Position numbers and translations under genes: made by a program. A stretch of 64,000 nt of DNA from contig NZ_CP045309.1 in assembly GCF_009671205.1 (NCBI RefSeq), forward strand, positions 2,170,001-2,234,000, written 5' to 3'. The notes beneath the pieces are model-generated. The model saw only the letters and a list, made by a program, of their open reading frames with translations, did no database searches and was not told the origin of the DNA. Positions 10,101 through 16,741 of this stretch are shown here, piece after piece (the first letter of the stretch is position 1; the number at the start of each line of letters is the position of its first letter). The DNA is from Micromonospora terminaliae (GTDB taxonomy: Bacteria > Actinomycetota > Actinomycetes > Mycobacteriales > Micromonosporaceae).

Positions 10101-11842
10101 GCGCTGGCAACATCACCACCGAGGTAAAGAACGGCACCACCACCAGCAAGCGGTACACCGGCAACCAGCTCACGGACATCACCGTCGGCGGGGCCATCGG
10201 CAAGTACTGGTACGACGACTGGGGCAACCTCGACTGCCTGACCCTGGCCGCGGGCAGCCAGGCCGACTGCTCCCCGTCGGAGCTCGCCACCCCGTCGAGC
10301 AACCTGATCACGGACTACGGCTACGACTACCTCAACCGGCTCACCGGTCTGCGGCAGTACAGCGGCGGCACCCGTACCGACAAGACGAAGTACGTCTACG
10401 ACGCGCTGGACCGCACCACCCTCGAAGACGAGGACCACAGCGGCACCGGCAACGACCGCAAGACCACCTTCGCCTACCAGGGACTGACCTCGCTCGCCAC
10501 GGAGGAGCGGCAGAGCGGCGGCACCAACCCGCGGACCAGGACGTTCTCCTACGACTCCTACGGACACCGCACCGCGATGACTGACCAGGCCACCGGGTCG
10601 ACCGCGGAGCCAAACCAGTACACCTATGGCACCGACGTGCACTCCTCGGTCTCGCAGCTCATCGACGACGCAGGCAAGGTCAAGGCCTCCTACGGCTACG
10701 ACGCCTACGGCGGCGCCGACCCGCAGCTGACCACCGGTGACACCGACAACCTGAACCCGATCAATCCCTACCGGTTCAGCAACAAGCGCATCGACACGGG
10801 TACGGCCGGCACCGGCACCACGCCGAGCGCGGTGCCCAACGGCTCCGGCGGCTACGACATGGGCGCCCGCCGCTACGGACCCGACACCAGCCGGTTCCTG
10901 CAACAGGACATGTTCGCCGGCTCCCTGGGTGATCTGGGTCTCGGCCTGGATCCGCTCACCCAGAACCGGTACGCGCTCGCCGGCGGCAACCCGATCAGCT
11001 ACATCGAGACCGACGGCCACATGGTCGCCGCCGACGGTGGCGGTGGCGGTTCCACCAGCCCCAACCCGACCACCACCAGCACGAGTTCGGGCGGGTCGAA
11101 CGACAGCGCCGGTGACCAGATCAAGCGGACCGCCAAGACCGCCTGGAACGACATCTGGGGTGGCCTGAAGGGCACTGGAAACCTGGTCAAGGAGTCGTTC
11201 CGGTGCGAGTACACCGACAACCAGACCGGTTGCAAGGAACTCAACGACCAGCTCAAGCACCAGTACACCACCGCCGAGGGCTGGAAGCAGACCTGGAACG
11301 ACACCATCGAGCCGATCAAGAAGGACTGCACCTCCACCGAGCGGGCACCGGAGTGCGGAGGCCACGTCCTGGCCGCCGTCGGCGAGGCACTGCTCGGCAA
11401 GGGCCTCGGCAAGGCGGTCTCGGCGGGCAAGCACGCCCCCGGCGGAGCGACACGGAGCAGTCCGACCTCCGGTGGCGGCCCCGGCTCTTCCGGTCCGCCT
11501 GCCGGCCGTCCGGACGGGGAAGAGGTCTTGAGCGGACACGGCGGACAGGAAGCGGGTGCCGGCAAGACACGAGTTCCTAAGGGAACCTGTGTTGCCATGT
11601 ACTGTGATCATGGCGACACCATCCTCGACAGTCTCGGCAACGACATCGAGACCGGCGCTCCGGTGAAGCCCGTGCAGGTCTACAAGCCCGGCCAGTTCAT
11701 ACAGGACTACACGCTCTATCCGCCTACCGGTCTCAATATCATGGGCAATCCGACTACAGTGACCAGCCCGACGCGCCTGTCCCAGCTTTTGCAGCCGAAC
11801 ATGGGCATGTGCCACTGGGCCGCGTGCCGGGAGGCGCCGTGA
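4196..11842 (+). CDS. secreted RHS/YD-repeat polymorphic toxin with Stv-like C-terminal domain
   Basis: A 2548-residue exported protein. Order: Arg-rich signal peptide (1-45), a DNRLRE-like beta domain (about 160-356), two bacterial Ig-like repeats (about 363-452 and 456-546; each has a FLVDG-x-VG strand), a tryptophan-rich Ig-like stretch (615-730), then a long RHS/YD-repeat shell (about 740-2275) with many YD-x3-N/R repeats. The shell ends in the core motif RYGPDTSRFLQQD ... NPISYIETDGH. After a Ser/Thr/Gly linker, residues 2443-2548 resemble the domain I know as the putative adhesin Stv domain (LSGHGG near the start, CHWAAC at the end). That is typical of the variable toxic tip of polymorphic toxins. 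ATG 4196 has GGGGGAGG 5 bp upstream; an earlier GTG at 4166 lacks one. The stop overlaps the putative immunity gene by GTGA. Confidence 0.88.
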   Translation: MFRPPRHRSTATRHGWLRRPRPALAAAVALTVLLPLQAGMSRPAAAAAPPVTALTAAAGADGGDLLPPSTLHADGADLAWTRYTGQSSGAPFGSYEVHRAPGGADFTPSAATLLTTIRDASTTRYSDTTAAAQATFTYKLVTNGAASAPQTVTLPASGQATRTLRPDGATGSVTHLYTVPGATLGCFGYGAQASFASGGGPGSVTRGLVRFDLGDIPQNAEVSAATLSLWETNAPLSPITTQVHRVTRPWTEGDDKCGSANWTEAAAGQSWTTPGGDYDSTVIAKLDIPRNTANLFREFPVTGVVQSWVNGTAPNNGLLLRSTDETPTYGNTVWFASDDAPDASQRPALTITYADGRKAQGPRVSLAAPSAGAAVAGEATLTAAAEDDRRVEKVEFLVDGTVVGSDTAAPFVIAWNSTAASNGAHALTVRATDDAGNTSTSAAASVTVDNSAMPAGALTAPAAGATVSGSAVTVSADASDDRGVASVAFLVDGVRVGQPDTTEPYSITWNTLDPLAPGYNGAHQVAAAVTDTSGQTTVSAARSVTVANTGTTAFKAGFTLNSPTDATDDVFPQAMTENTATGVPVQDPYAGSVNADGTSGGSLGRSLSSAPQDDAGTAPTTCPATAYCVKVNVTNTSGVTWTGSTAQVWYRWFAANGAVMFEGRSATAFPATFAANAVQTFPLTIYPPALPPGLQQGSYRLRIDVYDPATGTWFAAKGNPPVENPVLVAKALATKLGLERYYQYDGTAVGAGMSSLTNIANGNMLVRWSPFFAPGRGLATMVDLTYNSLEDHSRSPAGTNFSLSISGLTRLGEPLDIHPNKADQISGKSNKWVELTDGDGSTHHFDGVTGTDGVTRWTEPPGVNLYLRSLGGTDPARQWALTRPDKVTFYFDADGFPTSVEDRNGNKLTFTVEDTPPGEDPGGPKKRVTRVTDAGGRSFAIDYWTKDEIKKAHVRGQIQTITDHSGSALEFDYYDDGNLLRLTQRGGTKADGSFLADRSFVFTYTTSNGAGPAIPDAADRVNPAAKTPNQSSRLFSVRDPRGKETTYAYYLAPDGAQLKWKLKSRTDREGQVTGYAYDLTNRVSTVTAPLSRVTRYSYDTSGKVISIVDPANRTTGVQWSADFKVTKVTEPTGKFRSWTYNANGYPLTSTNQLNETTQLTYADSAVDVNDSGKHLSLLATVTNPKGMATTTVAGDYTTSYSYDAAGNVDKVTDPTGAVTDYDYNLAGSANPGTVSAVRDAVGNPATTFPAYDASGQPTQLRDPLGNVTQFGYDVDGLVRWIQDPMHSGDTGADVRSYRTYLDYDAFHRLGRQSSPKSTRHERGTLLWSGTDFDANDNVTRSMDPHYGYGSGDPADGAVTRIDYDNMDRATLITGPDTSTDSAGERTRIDYDAAGRTSKVTMPKGVASATTDDYAVSYGYDPLDRIVRQTQYGTSTSQARVTQMCYDLAGDLRSVTSPRQGSAAITCPGNGPAVADYTTETDYDAAHRVKAQRDELGHAQRVDYDANGNVIATEQDIASGRAQRTETDYDQRDLPVTVRERFDGATARNVVAQLEYDKNGNRTKLTSPRAYDVANGATPSFYVTVQHYDALNRPVRTDLPFDSRDGTERQYTHNAYDPNGRLAWTSLPTTVADAAGVGAGAKTVLDYFDPGWIRTSDDPANPKVHFDYTAQGWQAQRQPEKKSSPGALDENDRMFWTYYVDGMLKTRTDKGGQINRYTYDAHNNLLTGFETGVTDSEEKEVETQASYTGFDEPAKVRHRKQSATAWTFTDYGYDLNGNITLRRENGEESDTGTQSKAPRRFELSYDGADWLTEQLDLGTDSACKGDSRTVNAFWSTGWEKQRDIYRAGASCTADPTAWPKKQTTTWTHFDNGKLRTLLTRNGSGTTTESHDVGYFDPNGDYVNGNRTTDRYVLTRAEGNTDATCLAAAPCDAKYTYDARDRLISHQLRAGKTDSYTLDEPGKLIGDTTVRAGNITTEVKNGTTTSKRYTGNQLTDITVGGAIGKYWYDDWGNLDCLTLAAGSQADCSPSELATPSSNLITDYGYDYLNRLTGLRQYSGGTRTDKTKYVYDALDRTTLEDEDHSGTGNDRKTTFAYQGLTSLATEERQSGGTNPRTRTFSYDSYGHRTAMTDQATGSTAEPNQYTYGTDVHSSVSQLIDDAGKVKASYGYDAYGGADPQLTTGDTDNLNPINPYRFSNKRIDTGTAGTGTTPSAVPNGSGGYDMGARRYGPDTSRFLQQDMFAGSLGDLGLGLDPLTQNRYALAGGNPISYIETDGHMVAADGGGGGSTSPNPTTTSTSSGGSNDSAGDQIKRTAKTAWNDIWGGLKGTGNLVKESFRCEYTDNQTGCKELNDQLKHQYTTAEGWKQTWNDTIEPIKKDCTSTERAPECGGHVLAAVGEALLGKGLGKAVSAGKHAPGGATRSSPTSGGGPGSSGPPAGRPDGEEVLSGHGGQEAGAGKTRVPKGTCVAMYCDHGDTILDSLGNDIETGAPVKPVQVYKPGQFIQDYTLYPPTGLNIMGNPTTVTSPTRLSQLLQPNMGMCHWAACREAP

Positions 11843-12264
11843 CATACTTCGCTGATCTCGACATCTACACCTATTCGCCGCTGCCCGAGGACGGGAAGCA
11901 GACCCTCTGTGTGGGTTGGCTGGACGCCGCACATGGGTTTCCCCAGGGAAAGACTCCGGAGCGTTTCCGCGACGTCCTGGCGCGACTGTGCGCGACCGAG
12001 CGCGTTGCTGCCACCCGGGGGCTCCACCAGTGCAACCTGTCACCGCGGTGCGCCGAGCGGCCGCCCTGGCCGCCGATCGCGGTCACCGTCGAAGGGCGGG
12101 AGACCTTCCTCGGCTCCGCTGAGATCAGGGCCTCCGCCGACGGGGTCGTCTACGCCGCGCCGGACCTGATCGTGCATTACGTGAACGAGCACGACTACCG
12201 GCCACCGGACGAGTTCGTGAGAGCGGTCCTGCGATCTGCGGAACATCCACGATTGGCGACGTGA
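11839..12264 (+). CDS. putative immunity protein for the RHS toxin
   Basis: A 141-residue soluble protein starting at GTG 11839; its start overlaps the toxin stop codon (GTGA), so the two are translationally coupled. It begins YFADLDIYTY, has a GWLD motif, a TRGLHQC...C segment that could bind metal, and an acidic/aromatic C-terminal part (YAAPDLIVHYVNEH, YRPPDEFV). From memory it resembles a conserved actinobacterial family annotated as DUF7919. Position directly after a polymorphic toxin tip, small size and coupling make it the natural candidate for the cognate immunity protein; that role is inferred. It is followed by two strong hairpins, which would end the toxin-immunity transcript. Confidence 0.75.
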   Translation: MTYFADLDIYTYSPLPEDGKQTLCVGWLDAAHGFPQGKTPERFRDVLARLCATERVAATRGLHQCNLSPRCAERPPWPPIAVTVEGRETFLGSAEIRASADGVVYAAPDLIVHYVNEHDYRPPDEFVRAVLRSAEHPRLAT

Positions 12265-12306
12265 GGAAGGATGCGGTGACAGCTGGCCGCTCCTGCGCAG
12301 GTCGAT

Positions 12307-12342
12307 ACTCCGCCGCCGCACCGCACGGTGCGACGGCGGAGT
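12307..12342 (+). terminator. hairpin after the toxin-immunity pair
   Basis: Inverted repeat with 16-bp arms (12307-12322 and 12327-12342, one mismatch) around a GCAC loop, 43 bp after the immunity gene stop. It is very GC-rich with no T-run, as is common for actinomycete terminators. Confidence 0.6.
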
Positions 12343-12408
12343 TGCGCCCACTAGTCGCTTCCGGTAGCGGTGGCGTACGCGTTGGCGGCAGCCGCTTCCT
12401 GACCGCTG

Positions 12409-12436
12409 GCCTGCCCGGCGACCCTGCCGGGCAGGC
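12409..12436. terminator. second hairpin, between convergent genes
   Basis: Perfect 11-bp arms (GCCTGCCCGGC and its complement) around a 6-nt loop. It lies between the immunity gene (+) and the arsR-like gene (-) and could terminate transcription from both directions. Confidence 0.55.
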
Positions 12437-12504
12437 CGGCACCGGTGAAATCGACGCGGCGCCGGCAGGCGAGCCGTAACACCGTGCAGTCTTGACATTG
12501 GTGC

Positions 12505-12879
12505 TTAGCGAGTCTTCCTGGTCGCCCGCTTGCGGGGTGGCGTCAGCAGTTCGGCGATCGCCGCGATCGCGGACGGCACCAGGCGGTAGTACGCCCAGAC
12601 GCCCCGCTTCTCGCGCTCGAGCAGGCCGGCCTCGGTGAGGATCCGCAGGTGATGACTCACGGTCGGCTGGGAGAGGCCGAGCGGCGCGGTGAGGTCACTG
12701 ACGGAGGCCTCGCCCTCGGGAGCGGACTGGATCAGGCTGAGCAGTCGCAGCCGGGCCGGGTCGGCGACGGCCTTCAGCACGCCCGCGAGCCGTTCGGCGT
12801 CGGCGCGCTTGATCGGCTCGCCAGCAAGCGGCGAGACAACAGCGGGTGCAGCGGTTTTCGGGGTTCCCACGTCATGCAT
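12505..12879 (-). CDS. ArsR-family winged-helix regulator without cysteines
   Basis: A 124-residue ArsR/SmtB-type repressor. The core runs from ADPARLRLLSLI through VSDLTAPLGLSQPTVSHHLRILTEAGLL (recognition helix SQPTVSHHLRIL) to the wing EREKRGVWAYYRL, followed by a basic tail. It has no cysteine, so the classical alpha-3 CxC metal site of ArsR/CadC is absent; it may sense something else or respond through protein contacts. I place the start at ATG 12879; an in-frame start 48 bp upstream is possible. The upstream region contains an AT-rich inverted repeat at 13116-13141, a candidate operator. A truncated near-copy of this gene lies at 35292-35513. Confidence 0.85.
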   Translation of the reverse strand: MHDVGTPKTAAPAVVSPLAGEPIKRADAERLAGVLKAVADPARLRLLSLIQSAPEGEASVSDLTAPLGLSQPTVSHHLRILTEAGLLEREKRGVWAYYRLVPSAIAAIAELLTPPRKRATRKTR

Positions 12880-13530
12880 CGTCGCACCAACACCATCCAA
12901 ATGCTGGCGTAACCAGGACCGGGCCACTCACGGCATTTGCCGGGCGGCTGGCGCCGAGCAGTCCTGCGGCGCCGCGTTACGGGTTTCCAGCCCAACCCCA
13001 CCCACCTCGCGCCGCTGCTGCCCGGCGGCGGCAGGGCGAGGTGGCCAGCGACGGCACGTAGCCGACGTGCCACCGTGTACGTCCAGGCATCCCAGGTTTC
13101 AAGACAGAGCTTGACCCTATAATTCCTATCGACATTATAGGCAATGTGCCGAACGCAAATTCCACCACCCGGTGCGCGGTCGATGTCATGCGCGTGGACA
13201 GCAGCCTCTGTGAGTTCACGCTGTGGATCTGACGCCTGACCGCGCTGCGGGCCGGTCCGCGGGTCCTTCGACGAGGCTTGAGCCTGCTCCCCGCGCTGCC
13301 GGCGTGGGCAGCGGCCGGGGCAGGGAAGCTCTGCGGCACCGGGTGCCGACAGCGGCACCTCGGCCGCCGCTCGCAGAGGCAGCCAACGCGACTCTCGCTC
13401 CCCGGGTTCCTTGCACGGCACCCGGTCGCAGCACCGGCGACCGCTGCGCCTGACAAGGCCGCATGCCCGGCTTTTCTCCTGCCCGCGCCCATGAGGGACG
13501 GCGGCCTTCCCTGCGCAATCGGAGGCGCTC
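12880..13530. other. long divergent intergenic region
   Basis: This region of 651 bp separates the arsR-like gene (-) from the sulfatase gene (+). I see no gene with convincing start, motif and coding character. It contains the AT-rich inverted repeat at 13116-13141, which stands out against the GC-rich background, and the sulfatase ribosome binding site GGAGG near 13521. Confidence 0.5.
13116..13141. promoter_or_regulatory. AT-rich inverted repeat, candidate operator/promoter
   Basis: CCTATAAT at 13116-13123 and its exact complement ATTATAGG at 13134-13141 flank a 10-bp spacer. Each arm contains a perfect TATAAT box, one per strand. TTGACC at 13111-13116 lies 16-17 bp before ATTATA on the plus strand, a plausible -35/-10 pair. 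Symmetry and position fit an ArsR-type operator controlling divergent transcription; no partner site was found. Confidence 0.5.
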
Positions 13531-15534
13531 ATGAACGTTCTCGACCCGACCACCGTCTCGCGCCGAGGTTTCCTCGGCGGCGTCGCCGGTGCGGCCCTGA
13601 CCGGGCTGGCCCCGGGTCCGGCGATCGCGGCCGGCCCACCGGAGCCGGCGCCGCGCCACCGGCCGCCGAACGTCGTGTTCATCTCCATCGACGACCTCGG
13701 CTGGGACGAGCTCGGCAGCTACGGCAACACGTTCAACGAGACGCCGCGGATTGACCGGCTGGCCCGGGAGGGCATGCGTTTCACCAGCGCCTACGCCGCC
13801 GCGCCGGTGTGCTCGCCGACCCGCGCCGCGCTGGTGACCGGTCTCTATCCGGTGCATACGGGGATCACGGACTTCCTCCGGGCCGAGCCCGCGGCGAGCA
13901 ACAAGTACCTGTCGCCGGACATCCCGACCCTGCCCGACGTCCTGCGGCCCTTCGGCTACGCCTCGGGGCTGGTCGGCAAATGGCACCTCACCGAGACCTA
14001 CAGCGGGCCGTACGACGAGCGGCCGGGCAATCCCTACGCCCACGGGTTCGACGAGGTGATCGCCTCCGAACAGAAGTACATCGCCGACGGCGACTACTTC
14101 CACCCGTACTTCTTCATGCCGGACCTGCCCGCGCGGGAACCGGGCGAACACCTCACCGATCGGCTGGCGGCCGAGGCCGTCGACTTCATCACCCGCCACC
14201 GCCACGAGCCGTTCTTCCTCCACGTGTCCAACTACGCGGTACACACGGCCTTGGACGGGAAACCTGACCTGGTCGCCAAGTACAGAGCCAAGCCGGGTGC
14301 CGGCCAGGCCCCGAACCGGCCGGTGCTGGCCGCCATGCTGGAGAGCGTCGACCAGCAGGTGGGCCGGATCGCCGACACGCTCGCTGACCTGGGCCTGGCC
14401 CGCGACACGCTGCTGCTGGTCACCTCCGACAACGGCGGCCCCTACGACGACGCGAACCAGCCGCTGCGCGGTGGCAAGGGTGACCTCTACGAGGGCGGCA
14501 TCCGGGTCCCGTTGATCGCGTACTGGCCGGGCACGGTGGGCCCGGGACAGAAGAACCCCACGCCCACCAGCACCATCGACGTGCTCCCGACCGTCCTGGA
14601 CCTCGCCGGCGGGGACCCGGACGGAAGGTTCGACGGCACGAGCATCGCCCCCGTGCTCACCGGGACCGGAGCGGTGGAACGTGACGCGCTGTTCTGGGTC
14701 TACCCCCACTTCATCGGCCGCACCCACCCGCACGCCGCCGTACGGTCCGGCCAGTTCAAGCTGGTGCAGTACCTGCGCGACGGGCGCAGCGAGCTCTACC
14801 ACCTGGTCCGTGACCCGGAGGAGACCACGGACCTATCCGACCGCTACCCCCAGAGGGCCCACCAGCTGCGGGCGCTGCTGGAGACGCACATCGCCGAGAG
14901 CGGCCTGTTCCCCGCGCTGCCGACCCCCGAGCACTACCCGACGGTGGAGCTGGAGGAGTCGTTCGACAGCGGCCTCGAACGCTGGAGCGTCCTGCCGGTC
15001 ACCGCGTACGCCGCCCCGCCGATCGTCAGCGGCGGCAGGGTCGCGGTGACGACGAACAGGATGACCCACCTGGTCCTGCGCTCCGACGTCGCACCGGGCT
15101 CCGACCGCGTGGCGGTCGTGCTCGACACGGGTACCTTCGCCGAGGCCGGCACCCAGGACACCGTCTTCGTGGGCCTCGCCAAGGACGCCGGCAACTACCT
15201 GCTGTTCCGCTACCACAACGGACTACACCGGGCGGGCTGGGACCTACGCGTCAACGGCGCACTGATCACCGCAGGCGTCGAGCCGCTCGACAGCCTGGAC
15301 GGCACCGTGGACCTGACCGGCCCGGCCGCCCGATACGCGTTCGTACTCCGCGGCCACGTGGCGACGGCGTACGTCGACCAGGGCAGCGGATGGGAGTTCC
15401 TGTTCACCGCCGACACGGGCGGCGCGATCGACTTCAGCGACCCCGCCGTCCTCGCCCAGTACCGCTACGCCGCGAGCGTCCGCCTCGACAGCGGCACCAT
15501 CACCCTCGACGGCCTGACCGCCCACAGAGCCTGA
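13531..15534 (+). CDS. Tat-exported sulfatase with C-terminal beta-sandwich domain
   Basis: A 667-residue type I sulfatase. SRRGFLGG at residues 10-17 is a twin-arginine signal, so it is exported folded. The metal-binding start is IDDLGWDE; the formylglycine motif is CSPTR with Cys94, which must be oxidised to formylglycine for activity. GKWHL and TSDNGGPYDD supply further active-site residues. The sulfatase domain ends near residue 460; the remaining 200 residues (from about ESFDSGLERW) look like a LamG/concanavalin-type beta-sandwich, possibly carbohydrate binding. ATG 13531 follows GGAGG. It heads a cluster with the activating enzyme (15688) and a second sulfatase (16742). Substrate is probably an extracellular sulfated sugar or ester; unproven. 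Confidence 0.93.
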   Translation: MNVLDPTTVSRRGFLGGVAGAALTGLAPGPAIAAGPPEPAPRHRPPNVVFISIDDLGWDELGSYGNTFNETPRIDRLAREGMRFTSAYAAAPVCSPTRAALVTGLYPVHTGITDFLRAEPAASNKYLSPDIPTLPDVLRPFGYASGLVGKWHLTETYSGPYDERPGNPYAHGFDEVIASEQKYIADGDYFHPYFFMPDLPAREPGEHLTDRLAAEAVDFITRHRHEPFFLHVSNYAVHTALDGKPDLVAKYRAKPGAGQAPNRPVLAAMLESVDQQVGRIADTLADLGLARDTLLLVTSDNGGPYDDANQPLRGGKGDLYEGGIRVPLIAYWPGTVGPGQKNPTPTSTIDVLPTVLDLAGGDPDGRFDGTSIAPVLTGTGAVERDALFWVYPHFIGRTHPHAAVRSGQFKLVQYLRDGRSELYHLVRDPEETTDLSDRYPQRAHQLRALLETHIAESGLFPALPTPEHYPTVELEESFDSGLERWSVLPVTAYAAPPIVSGGRVAVTTNRMTHLVLRSDVAPGSDRVAVVLDTGTFAEAGTQDTVFVGLAKDAGNYLLFRYHNGLHRAGWDLRVNGALITAGVEPLDSLDGTVDLTGPAARYAFVLRGHVATAYVDQGSGWEFLFTADTGGAIDFSDPAVLAQYRYAASVRLDSGTITLDGLTAHRA

Positions 15535-15568
15535 CCCCCGCCCACCCACCTGACGACAGGACGTCCCG

Positions 15569-15688
15569 ATGCCACCGATGCCCCTCACGCCGGGCGTGGC
15601 CGTCTCCACCGCCGCCCTGGGCCGCACAGCTCTCGCCGCCACCGGCACCGCCGCCGCTCCGCTCGGCGCCGCGGCGATCACCGACTGA
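15569..15688 (+). CDS. 39-residue micro-ORF coupled to the FGE gene
   Basis: ATG 15569 has a plausible ribosome binding site (GACAGGA about 9 bp upstream) and reads 39 codons, Ala/Thr-rich and moderately hydrophobic, to a TGA at 15686-15688. The last base of that stop is the first base of the FGE start (TGATG), a typical coupling arrangement. It may be a leader peptide whose translation drives FGE expression, or the remains of an N-terminal signal segment. I recognise no family. Confidence 0.4.
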   Translation: MPPMPLTPGVAVSTAALGRTALAATGTAAAPLGAAAITD

Positions 15689-16698
15689 TGACCTCCGAGC
15701 ATCACCACTCCACCGCGCCGAGTTGTTGCACCCCCGGTGGCCTGCGCGAGGCCGCGACGACCGGGGGGCTTCTCCAGATCGGCCACCGGCCCCAGCAGCC
15801 GGACCCAGTCGCCCGGGAGGCTGGCCGGTCGCGCTCCACGCGCGGCCAGGTCAGCCTCCCCGGCGGAAGCTTCGCCATGGGTGACGCGTTCAGCGAGGGC
15901 TACCCGGCTGACGGGGAAGGGCCGGTGCACGAGGTCACCCTCGGCGCCTTCACGATCGACGCCACGACGGTCACCAACGCCGCCTTCGCGACCTTCGTCA
16001 AGGCCACCGGCTACGTCACCGAAGCCGAGACGCTCGGCGTGTCCGCGGTGTTCCACCTGCAGACGAAGGCCGAACGCCACGACATCCTCGGGGCCGCCGG
16101 CGGCACCCCCTGGTGGCACGTGGTCCGCGGCGCCGACTGGCGCCATCCCTACGGGCCAGCCTCCTCGATCGCCGACCTGCAGAACCACCCGGTCGTCCAG
16201 GTGACCTGGAACGACGCCCGCGCGTACGCCGCCTGGGCCGGCAAGCGCCTGCCCACCGAAGCCGAGTGGGAGTACGCCGCCCGGGGTGGCCTCGACGGGG
16301 CACGGTTCCCCTGGGGCGACGAACTGCTCCCGCGCGGTCGATGGAACTGCAACATCTGGCAGGGAGACTTCCCCCGCCGCAACACCGCCGAAGACGGCTT
16401 CATCGGCACCGCACCCGTCAAGCAGTACGCCCCCAACGGCTACGGCCTCTTCAACATGGTCGGAAACGTGTGGGAGTGGTGCGAGGACTGGTTCGCCCCC
16501 GACACCTACCCCCTGCGCGCCGGCACCCCCGTCGTCGACCCCCTCGGGCCGCAGAATCCGGACGCCGCCGGACGGCGCGTGATGCGCGGCGGGTCGTTCC
16601 TGTGCCACGACTCCTACTGCTACCGCTACCGCGTCGCGGCCCGCTCCGGGAACACCCCTGACTCCGCAGCCTCCAACGTCGGCTTCCGCTGCGCGTGA
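15688..16698 (+). CDS. formylglycine-generating enzyme (sulfatase activator)
   Basis: A 336-residue FGE-sulfatase/SUMF1-type protein. It oxidises the CxPxR cysteine of sulfatases to formylglycine, using copper and oxygen in the aerobic family. The domain starts near residue 54 (VSLPGGSFAMGD) and contains the family signatures KRLPTEAEWEYAARGG, NMVGNVWEWCEDW and MRGGSFLCHDSYC. Cys306 and Cys311 correspond to the catalytic cysteine pair. The first 50 residues are low in similarity and could be excess sequence; the true start may be a downstream codon, although ATG 15688 overlaps the micro-ORF stop. Both neighbouring genes encode sulfatases with the right Cys motif, so these are its obvious clients, modified in the cytoplasm before Tat export. 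Confidence 0.93.
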   Translation: MTSEHHHSTAPSCCTPGGLREAATTGGLLQIGHRPQQPDPVAREAGRSRSTRGQVSLPGGSFAMGDAFSEGYPADGEGPVHEVTLGAFTIDATTVTNAAFATFVKATGYVTEAETLGVSAVFHLQTKAERHDILGAAGGTPWWHVVRGADWRHPYGPASSIADLQNHPVVQVTWNDARAYAAWAGKRLPTEAEWEYAARGGLDGARFPWGDELLPRGRWNCNIWQGDFPRRNTAEDGFIGTAPVKQYAPNGYGLFNMVGNVWEWCEDWFAPDTYPLRAGTPVVDPLGPQNPDAAGRRVMRGGSFLCHDSYCYRYRVAARSGNTPDSAASNVGFRCA

Positions 16699-16741
16699 CG
16701 ACCCCTTCTCCCTGCCTGTTCCTGCCATCGGAGGCAATTTC

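Noticed and set aside
9254..12043. 929-codon antisense frame covering the RHS end and the immunity gene
   Set aside because: Crosses two well-supported plus-strand genes and has shadow composition (Val/Gly/Ala/Arg).
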